This document shows positions 1 to 6,149 of a stretch of 13,118 nucleotides of DNA, in pieces. Where the stretch lies: the NCBI GenBank assembly GCA_002411345.1, contig DHSL01000074.1, positions 5,988 through 19,105 on the forward strand, written 5' to 3'. Below the pieces are notes generated by a model. The model was given only the letters and a program-made list of their open reading frames with translations, was not told the origin of the DNA and made no database searches. Every line of letters begins with the position of its first letter. Position 1 is the first letter of the stretch. Made by a program: the position numbers and the translations under genes. The DNA is from Bacteroidales bacterium UBA5287 (GTDB lineage Bacteria; Bacteroidota; Bacteroidia; Bacteroidales; Dysgonomonadaceae).

Positions 1-707
1 CCGTCATTGTTGATATCACATGCGGCGACACCGTAACCGGGGACATTATCGGGTATACCCGCTTCTTTGGTTACATCTATGAATTGAAGGTTCCCCATGT
101 TTTTAAATAGTCTTGAACTTTTCGTCTCAGACCCGCTGTACCCGGGCATCGGATCGGATCCGGCCAATATATCCAGAAGCCCGTCACCATCATAATCAAA
201 AATTGCAACACCGCGCCCTCCTAAATCGCTCGGACAAGCCCCGCTTGACTTAGAAATGTTAGTGAAATTACCTTTTCCATCGTTTCTGAAAAGGCTGTTT
301 CCTATTGTCCCATCGGGAAGCGTTTTGTTTTTTCCCACCTCTAAAGGCATGCTTGCAAAATAGAGATCCAGATCGCCGTCGTTATCTAAATCAGCAAATA
401 CCATGCCTGTCGGCCTGGTTGGAAACCTAAACACACCTTGATCGTCAAATTCAAATTTCCCGTTTTTATTTCTAAAAAGCATATTGGTTCTCTCGCCATA
501 TGCAAAAACTCCCACGAAAAGGTCAGCCCATCCGTCACCGTCAATATCTCCCCATGCCGCACCGTGGCCTGAAATGCTATCAACTTTAGGTGATAGCCCG
601 GAAGATTCAATCTGATCTGAAAATCTAAAAGATGTGGATTGTGCAGATATGTTTATCGCTAAAAATAATGCAATAAAGATTAGACTAAAATATTTATTTA
701 ACTTCAT
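1..707 (-). CDS. Secreted FG-GAP/VCBS propeller protein, copy C (5' part only, cut by the window edge)
   Basis: The frame is open from an ATG at 705-707 to base 1 with no stop, giving 235 residues plus two bases, so only the N-terminal part of the gene is present. A signal peptide is visible (MKLNKYFSLI, hydrophobic core, SA-Q cleavage near residue 22). Ca2+-type DxDxDG blade motifs begin at about residues 54 (DIDGDGWAD), 106 (DLDNDGDLD) and 171 (DYDGDGLLD), with a fourth (DINNDG) running off the edge. It aligns along its whole visible length with the two complete paralogues to its right. It is closest to the one at 758-2455, with which it shares the loop GYSGSE-[ST]-KSSRLF. It lies 50 bases downstream of that gene with no terminator between, so co-transcription is likely. 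By homology the missing part should hold three more blades and an ASPIC/UnbV domain. Molecular function is unknown. Confidence 0.9.
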   Translation of the reverse strand, partial: MKLNKYFSLIFIALFLAINISAQSTSFRFSDQIESSGLSPKVDSISGHGAAWGDIDGDGWADLFVGVFAYGERTNMLFRNKNGKFEFDDQGVFRFPTRPTGMVFADLDNDGDLDLYFASMPLEVGKNKTLPDGTIGNSLFRNDGKGNFTNISKSSGACPSDLGGRGVAIFDYDGDGLLDILAGSDPMPGYSGSETKSSRLFKNMGNLQFIDVTKEAGIPDNVPGYGVAACDINND

Positions 708-757
708 GATTTATTTATTATTTGCAAGTGACAAAAGATTTTATATCAAATTGTTAT

Positions 758-2455
758 TTAATTTATCGTCAATAATTGATTCGATTTTACACTCCTTCTT
801 ATTATACTCCCTTTATTATGAGGCAAAATAATTTTGATGTCAACACTCGATATTTCACCTAATCCAAAGTGAACAATTGATGTTTGCCCGGAAGCATAGC
901 CATTACTTAAACATATCTCGTTACTTCCAATTAACTCCTCGCTATTTCCCAATTTTCCTTCTTTATAAACCATAATTTTACAACCCACTCCCATGGCGTT
1001 AATCCCGTTTGCATCCTGAACTCTAATCTTGATCCAGTTATTGCTATTTCCTGTTTCATTACGGAGTAACAGCGAAGAAAATTCCGGCCACCAACTGGCT
1101 AAAAATATATCCAATAACCCATCGTTGTTGTAGTCACAGACAGGACCGGGTGCCATGTAGGTAATTCTCTTTTCACTCTGGATTTTATGGAAAAAATCAC
1201 TTTGTTTATTGCTCCTCTCGTAATTCATCTCCTCAATTGTAGGAAAATCATTAACGTCATTAGCATCTGTCAAGAATTTCGGAATTCCTTTGTTTGTAAC
1301 GCCAAGGTTCTTAGATATTATTGGAAAGATCGAATCGTTATTAAACTTGACAGCCGACGCGTATATATCGGGCCAGCCATCATTGTCAAAATCCTGAATC
1401 TCAACATGAGGTGTCTTAATATGTATGGGTGGTAAACCGGCCTGCAATGTTGCCTCTTCAAAACTTAATTCACCATTTACTTCACCTCGGTTTAAAAATA
1501 GCCTTACAGGCTGGGGATAAGACCAGGGAAGCAGGAAGTGAGCGCCAAGTACAATATCCATCAATCCATCCCTGTTCACGTCACCTACAGCCACTCCGCA
1601 CACCATGTTATCGCCTCCGGACCATTGCCACTTAAACAGTTTATTCAGCTCTTCTATCTCATGAAATCCTCCATTTTTATTGTTTAAAAACAACCGGTTT
1701 CCTCCATTACTAGCGGCTAAAAAGAAATCCGGCCAGCCATCATTATTAAAATCACATGATACTGTACCATACCCGGGTACATTCTCAGGAATGCCTGCTT
1801 CCCTTGTAACATCTTTAAATTTTAAGTTTCCAAGATTTTTAAATAACCTTGAACTTTTCGATTCCGATCCGCTATATCCCGGCATGGGGTCTGATCCTGC
1901 CAAAATATCCAACAGGCCGTCTCCATCATAGTCAAAAGCAGCAACTCCACGCCCTCCTAAATCACTTGGGCAGGCACCGCTCGATTTTGAAATATTTTCA
2001 AAATTGCCTTTTCCATCATTACGAAAAAGGCTGTTACCCGAGGCTCCATTCTGCATTCTTCGACCATCTCCATTTTTGTTACCGGTTTTTATAGGCATGC
2101 TTGCAAAATAGAAATCAAGATCACCGTCGTTATCTAAGTCTGCAAATACCATTCCAGTAGTCCTGGTTGGAAATCTAAACACCTCTTGATCATCAAATAC
2201 AAATTTTCCGTTTTTATTACGAAAAAGCATATTTGTCCTGCCTCCATATGAGAAAACTCCAACAAATAGGTCGTCCCAGCCATCGCCATCAATATCTCCC
2301 CATGCTGCACCATGACCTGCAATACTATCGGTTTTGAGAGACAATCCAGAAGCTTCGATCTGATTTGAAAACGTGAAAGAAGTTGATTGGGCTGATAAGT
2401 TTGTCGCTAAAAATAATGCGATATTGATTAAACTAAAATATTTTCCTAACGCCAT
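758..2455 (-). CDS. Secreted FG-GAP/VCBS propeller protein with C-terminal ASPIC/UnbV domain, copy B
   Basis: This is a complete 565-residue protein. The N-terminus is a signal peptide (hydrophobic stretch to about residue 20, then SA-Q), with no lipobox cysteine. The body has seven DxDxDG-type loops: DIDGDGWDD, DLDNDGDLD, DYDGDGLLD, DFNNDGWPD, DVNRDGLMD, DFDNDGWPD and DYNNDGLLD. Seven such repeats fit a seven-bladed, Ca2+-binding beta-propeller of the integrin-alpha/CRTAC1 type. The last ~90 residues, from NSNNWIKIRV through the YASGQ and HFGLGE motifs to the end, match the ASPIC/UnbV domain. No protease, hydrolase or sulfatase signature is visible and there is no type IX sorting domain after ASPIC/UnbV. 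It lies 42 bases downstream of copy A and 50 bases upstream of copy C, reading as the middle gene of a tandem array. The family is common in Bacteroidota, often as 'CRTAC1 family protein', without a settled function. Carbohydrate or surface binding is inference. Confidence 0.93.
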   Translation of the reverse strand: MALGKYFSLINIALFLATNLSAQSTSFTFSNQIEASGLSLKTDSIAGHGAAWGDIDGDGWDDLFVGVFSYGGRTNMLFRNKNGKFVFDDQEVFRFPTRTTGMVFADLDNDGDLDFYFASMPIKTGNKNGDGRRMQNGASGNSLFRNDGKGNFENISKSSGACPSDLGGRGVAAFDYDGDGLLDILAGSDPMPGYSGSESKSSRLFKNLGNLKFKDVTREAGIPENVPGYGTVSCDFNNDGWPDFFLAASNGGNRLFLNNKNGGFHEIEELNKLFKWQWSGGDNMVCGVAVGDVNRDGLMDIVLGAHFLLPWSYPQPVRLFLNRGEVNGELSFEEATLQAGLPPIHIKTPHVEIQDFDNDGWPDIYASAVKFNNDSIFPIISKNLGVTNKGIPKFLTDANDVNDFPTIEEMNYERSNKQSDFFHKIQSEKRITYMAPGPVCDYNNDGLLDIFLASWWPEFSSLLLRNETGNSNNWIKIRVQDANGINAMGVGCKIMVYKEGKLGNSEELIGSNEICLSNGYASGQTSIVHFGLGEISSVDIKIILPHNKGSIIRRSVKSNQLLTIN

Positions 2456-2497
2456 AATTTATTAATATTTGAGTGACAAAATCCGTTACATCTTACT

Positions 2498-4198
2498 TTA
2501 ATTTATTATCAATAATTGATTCGATTTTACATTTCTTCTTATTATTTCCCCTTTGTTATGTGGTAAAATTATTTTGATATCAACATTTGAAATTTCACCT
2601 AGCCCAAAGTGAACAATAGCGGTTTGTCCGGAAGCATAACCATTGCTCAAACATATTTCATTACAACCAATCAACTCTTTGTTATCGCCTGATTTTCCCT
2701 CTTTGTAAATCATGATTTTACAACCAACACCCATACTGTTAATCCCGTTTACATTCTGAACTCTAATCTTGATCCAGTTATTGCTATTATCTGTTTCATT
2801 ACGGAGTAACAGCGAAGAAAATTCCGGCCACCAACAGGGTTCAAATAAATCCAATAGCCCGTCGTTGTTATAATCGCAGCTTGGCCCGGGCGCAGAATAT
2901 GTAATCCTTTTTTCTCTCTGAATTTTAAGAAAAAAATCACTTTGTTTATTAGTCCTCTCGTAATTCATCTCCTCAACTGTGGGAAAATCATTAACATCAT
3001 TGGCGTCTGTTAAAAATTTTGGAATTCCTTTGCTTGAAACACCAAGATTCTTTGATATTATCGGGTAAATAAGGTCTCCTTTAAACTTAACCGCCGATGT
3101 ACTTATGTCAGGCCATCCGTCATTATCAAAATCCTGTATTTCAACATGAGGAGTTTTAATATGTATGGGTGGCAGTCCTGCTTGTAATGTCACTTCTTCA
3201 AAACCTAATTTACCATCAACCTCGCCTCTGTTTAAAAATAGTCTGACAGGCTGAGGATAAGTCCATGGAAGAAGAAAGTGAGAGCCAAGAACAATATCCA
3301 TCAAACCATCCCTATTTATATCACCCACAGCCACTCCACACACCATATTGCTTCCTCCAGTCCATTGCCAGTGAAATAATTTATTCAATTCTTCGTTCTC
3401 ATAAAATCTTCCATTTTTGTTGTTGATATACAATTTGTTTCCTCCATCACTGGATGCTAAGAAAAAATCAGGCCACCCGTCATTGTTAAAATCACACGAT
3501 ACTGCTCCATAACCGGGTACACTATCAGGAATATCGGCTTCCTTTGTGACATCTTCAAATTTTAGGTTACCTAAATTTTTAAATAGCCTTGAAGTTGTTG
3601 ATTGGAATCTACTATGCCATTCTTCTGGACGCGGATCAGAACCGGCTAGTATATCTAAGAGACCATCTCCATCATAATCAAACACTGCAACACTTCGTCC
3701 TCCTAAATCACTTGGACATGCTCCGCTGGCTTCTGATATGTCTTTAAAATTACCTTTCCCGTCATTCTGGAATAGCCTATTTCCTGTTGATCTATTTGGC
3801 AATCTTGACATACCACCTTCATCAGCGCTTTTCTCAGGCATACTGGTAATATAGAGATCAAGATCACCGTCGTTATCTAAGTCGGAAAATACCATTCCGG
3901 TAGAGACAGTTGAAATTCTAAATACTTCTTGGTCATCAAAAATAAATTTTCCGTTTTTATTACGAAAAAGCATATTCGTTCTATCTTCGAATCCAAATAC
4001 TCCTACAAAAAGATCTTGCCAGCCATCGCCATCGATGTCTCCCCATGCTGCGCCATGCCCTGCAATACTATCAACTTTAGGCGATAAACCTGCAGTTTTA
4101 ATCTGATTGGTAAATGTAAAACTTGTTGTTTGACCCGATAAACTGAGAGTCAAACAAATAATTGTAAAGAATAAAAATAATAGTTTTTTTACTTTCAT
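2498..4198 (-). CDS. Secreted FG-GAP/VCBS propeller protein with C-terminal ASPIC/UnbV domain, copy A
   Basis: This complete 566-residue protein is the first gene of the three-copy array in transcription order. The signal peptide is MKVKKLLFLF plus a hydrophobic core, with cleavage near LSG-Q at residues 22-23. Seven DxDxDG loops start at about residues 54, 106, 174, 236, 293, 356 and 442, which suggests one loop per blade of a seven-bladed propeller. The ASPIC/UnbV domain covers about 474-566. Against copies B and C it differs most in two loops: about residues 121-140, and about 189-203, where it has PRPEEWHSRFQS instead of MPGYSGSESK. It therefore looks like the earlier-diverged copy. It follows the susD terminator by 258 bases, so it probably has its own promoter, which I could not identify. 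A GGAAA stretch lies about 9 bases before the ATG, and a possible 13-codon leader frame overlaps that ATG. Catalytic activity is not apparent. Confidence 0.93.
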   Translation of the reverse strand: MKVKKLLFLFFTIICLTLSLSGQTTSFTFTNQIKTAGLSPKVDSIAGHGAAWGDIDGDGWQDLFVGVFGFEDRTNMLFRNKNGKFIFDDQEVFRISTVSTGMVFSDLDNDGDLDLYITSMPEKSADEGGMSRLPNRSTGNRLFQNDGKGNFKDISEASGACPSDLGGRSVAVFDYDGDGLLDILAGSDPRPEEWHSRFQSTTSRLFKNLGNLKFEDVTKEADIPDSVPGYGAVSCDFNNDGWPDFFLASSDGGNKLYINNKNGRFYENEELNKLFHWQWTGGSNMVCGVAVGDINRDGLMDIVLGSHFLLPWTYPQPVRLFLNRGEVDGKLGFEEVTLQAGLPPIHIKTPHVEIQDFDNDGWPDISTSAVKFKGDLIYPIISKNLGVSSKGIPKFLTDANDVNDFPTVEEMNYERTNKQSDFFLKIQREKRITYSAPGPSCDYNNDGLLDLFEPCWWPEFSSLLLRNETDNSNNWIKIRVQNVNGINSMGVGCKIMIYKEGKSGDNKELIGCNEICLSNGYASGQTAIVHFGLGEISNVDIKIILPHNKGEIIRRNVKSNQLLIIN

Positions 4199-4236
4199 GA
4201 TCTATTTCCGAGTGAGATGTAATACTTTAATGTCAT
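4195..4236 (-). CDS. Possible 13-residue leader peptide overlapping the start of propeller copy A
   Basis: An ATG at 4234-4236 opens a 13-codon frame, MTLKYYISLGNRS. It ends in TGA at 4195-4197, overlapping the ATG of the next gene in an ATGA arrangement. It is preceded, after four bases, by a long purine run (GGGAGGGAAGGA, 4241-4252) that looks like a Shine-Dalgarno sequence, which is notable because the other genes here lack one. Stop-start overlap is the classic layout for translational coupling. Against it, a frame this short arises easily by chance, and copies B and C have no counterpart in their leaders. I treat it as a candidate only. Confidence 0.25.
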   Translation of the reverse strand: MTLKYYISLGNRS

Positions 4237-4240
4237 TAAA

Positions 4241-4252
4241 TCCTTCCCTCCC
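4241..4252 (-). promoter_or_regulatory. Purine-rich Shine-Dalgarno-like run in the leader of copy A
   Basis: The minus strand reads GGGAGGGAAGGA here, the strongest ribosome-binding-like sequence seen in the window. It lies 4 bases before the ATG of the candidate leader peptide and about 42 bases before the ATG of propeller copy A. That is too far to serve copy A directly, so it either serves the small frame or is an unrelated mRNA-leader element. Confidence 0.3.
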
Positions 4253-4456
4253 ATTAGTGAAAAAATATAATGCCTTTGCCCATGTTTCTATCTTACAATG
4301 TTATTTGTCGTTTGTTAGAGGTTTCCAATTCAAATTAATTACAGCTTCTCTTTTACTTTGAGGTAATGTAAAACTCAAAAAACACAAAAAAAATTTTCGC
4401 CTTTTGGTTGAATATCTCCATTAATAATTTTGAGTCTAATAAAAAATAAATGAAAA

Positions 4457-4502
4457 CTTTATTAAATATAAGAAGGAATGAACCTCCTTATATTTAATAA
4501 AG
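4457..4502 (-). terminator. Rho-independent terminator after susD
   Basis: Two 20-base arms (4457-4476 and 4483-4502) pair at 19 of 20 positions around a 6-base loop. The inner end is GG/CC and the rest is mostly A-T pairs. Read on the minus strand, the stem starts 15 bases after the susD stop codon and is followed at once by TTTTCATTTATTTTTT. Hairpin plus U-rich tract is the standard form. The plus-strand side has no T run after the stem, so it is directional for susCD. It separates susCD from the propeller array, although partial read-through cannot be excluded. Confidence 0.85.
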
Positions 4503-4517
4503 CCAAATTTCTAAATT

Positions 4518-6131
4518 TTACTTTGTTAAGTTAGGATTCAATAGTGTTTCTGAGTAAGGATAGGGAAGGTACATTCTACTGTCATTCCAGGTACCTTCTA
4601 CCGGGACCGCTTCTTTTCGGAATATACTAGGCGCTACTTCTATCAAAGGATTTTGTTTTCTGAATTCAAAATGATCTTTATATCGATACATACGAAACAT
4701 ATCGCGTGCACGATTCGCGAAACCGGCATAATCAAAACCTGCCGTTTCCCATCCATGTTCATTATATGCAGCCTCAGCCAGTTGCTCAGGAGTCATTCCG
4801 ATATTGTAGATATTTGATTCTTTGCCGTCTGCTCTGTTCCGAACCTTATTCAATAAATCGACAGCTTTTGCATTAATTTGTCCTGAACGGCCAATTGCTT
4901 CCGCATACCAGCAATAAACTTGAGAAAGTCGAATTGCCTGATGTTGTCTTTCTCCATAAATATCCATTACAAATTTTTCAGTATAATCAAATTCTTTTCC
5001 TCGGTTACCTTCAACGTTTTTCATGAATACAGGTGCAACTACTTGCCTTGAAGGAGGATTGGTATCATACCACCAGTCATATAAATTCCCGTCAGACAGC
5101 ATAATTTTTGGGAAATATGTTACATCTTTGCGTGGCCCGTCAGGAAAATCTTTCCAAAACTTGATTTCTCCATGAACGTCATCCCAGCCTTGTTGGTACT
5201 GATCGAACAGGACATCGGTAATGCTCGATATATTTGGCGTCCGATCCTTGTTATAGTAAATGCCTAATAATGTTTCAGGATTTTTATCGTTCCATTCCCA
5301 CGAAAAAACTTGTTTGTACTCTGGTAATAAGCGATAATAATAAGTACCATTTTCAGCCCCGTCAATTACCTCTTTTGCCTTACTGGCAGCTAACTGATAA
5401 TATTCAGTTCCTTTATTTAACGGCCAGCCTGCCATCGCCATGTAAACATAAGCCATTGCGGCTTTTACCGCTCCCTGGCTGACTGCTAAATTAATCCCAT
5501 TCCGGGCATAAGGTTGCCTAGTATAATTTATCGGACATTTAGCTTCGGCTATTTTCAGGTCGTCTACAATCAGCTTGTAAATTTCTTCTTCCGATTGTAT
5601 GGGTGCGCTATAATCGACATCTTCAGTCAGAACTATGGGAGCTTTACCCCAAACAGTAACTATATAAAAATATGAATAAGCTCTCCAAAAATGTGCTTGA
5701 CCAAGAGCTACGTCTATTTGTTCTTTTGCAACATCAGGTGTTTTCTCTACATTGTTAATAATAAAATTGGCAGCTTTAATAATTTTCCATTGTGTCCCCC
5801 AAAAAGCTGGCATCCAGGCATTAGCACTTGATGTGGCAAATTGGTCGTGCTCTCTGAGAAATTGTTTATTGCTTGCCGGGTGAGTGGTAATATCATCACC
5901 GACCATAAAATTGTCTCCTGAGTAGTAATTACCTGCATGGTTAGACGCGATAATTGAGTAGAGTGCATTTATTGAAGCATCAATATCATTATTGTTGGCA
6001 AAAAAACTTTGTGTCGCCAACCTGCCTTTCGGATCTTCAGTGATTAAATCATTACATGAGGTCATCCCCATAGCTAGAAAAGCACATGTAAAAATTACTG
6101 ATATTAATTTATTTGAAATTTTCATATACAT
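4518..6131 (-). CDS. susD: SusD/RagB-family outer-membrane glycan-binding lipoprotein
   Basis: This 537-residue protein is the surface lipoprotein partner of the SusC transporter just upstream. It is expected to cap the SusC barrel and bind the oligosaccharide. The N-terminus is a lipoprotein signal: MKISNKLIS, a hydrophobic core, then MTSC with Cys26 as the lipidated residue, followed by NDLITEDPKG as in many SusD proteins. Family motifs are HFWRAYSYFYIVTVWGKAPI (about residues 147-166), a NEHGWETAGFDYAGF segment near the C-terminus, and the terminal LNPNLTK. Length is normal for the family (about 500-600). It begins 18 bases after the susC stop, so the two are translated from one transcript. 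Two starts are possible, at 6131 (MYMKIS) and at 6125 (MKIS); the latter gives the more usual signal peptide. Substrate cannot be read from the sequence. Confidence 0.96.
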   Translation of the reverse strand: MYMKISNKLISVIFTCAFLAMGMTSCNDLITEDPKGRLATQSFFANNNDIDASINALYSIIASNHAGNYYSGDNFMVGDDITTHPASNKQFLREHDQFATSSANAWMPAFWGTQWKIIKAANFIINNVEKTPDVAKEQIDVALGQAHFWRAYSYFYIVTVWGKAPIVLTEDVDYSAPIQSEEEIYKLIVDDLKIAEAKCPINYTRQPYARNGINLAVSQGAVKAAMAYVYMAMAGWPLNKGTEYYQLAASKAKEVIDGAENGTYYYRLLPEYKQVFSWEWNDKNPETLLGIYYNKDRTPNISSITDVLFDQYQQGWDDVHGEIKFWKDFPDGPRKDVTYFPKIMLSDGNLYDWWYDTNPPSRQVVAPVFMKNVEGNRGKEFDYTEKFVMDIYGERQHQAIRLSQVYCWYAEAIGRSGQINAKAVDLLNKVRNRADGKESNIYNIGMTPEQLAEAAYNEHGWETAGFDYAGFANRARDMFRMYRYKDHFEFRKQNPLIEVAPSIFRKEAVPVEGTWNDSRMYLPYPYSETLLNPNLTK

Positions 6132-6149
6132 AATTTGTTATTATATTTA

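Larger units (their letters stand above)
1..4198 (-). repeat. Tandem array of three ~1.74 kb paralogous genes
   Basis: Start codons at 4198, 2455 and 707 are spaced 1743 and 1748 bases apart. The three genes align nearly end to end in protein and largely in DNA. The short leaders also match: each keeps a TCACT core followed by an AAATA stretch before the ATG. This suggests that the duplication unit was gene plus leader. The gaps of 42 and 50 bases have no hairpin terminator. Copies B and C resemble each other more than either resembles A, so the likely order was A/(BC) first and then B/C. The array may continue beyond the left edge. Confidence 0.85.
4199..4517. other. 319-base intergenic region between susD and the propeller array
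   Basis: On the minus strand this region holds, in order, the susD terminator hairpin and its U-rich tail (4442-4502), a very AT-rich stretch with T runs (about 4360-4440), and the leader of propeller copy A with a purine-rich run and a possible 13-codon frame. A promoter for copy A should lie at about 4260-4440. The nearest match to the Bacteroidota -7 element TAnnTTTG is TTAATTTG near 4330, but it has one mismatch and no TTTG at the expected upstream distance. I therefore do not call a promoter. No tRNA or other recognisable RNA is present. Confidence 0.6.

Noticed and set aside
386..610. A 74-codon minus-strand frame inside propeller copy C, with a similar one at 2134-2322 in copy B
   Set aside because: Both are the alternate frame of the conserved propeller repeats. 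They recur only because the repeats themselves are conserved.
4325..4335. TTAATTTG as a Bacteroidota -7 promoter element for copy A; the same octamer also occurs upstream of susC near 9165-9175
   Set aside because: Each has one mismatch to TAnnTTTG and lacks a TTTG at the expected upstream distance, so I do not call either a promoter.
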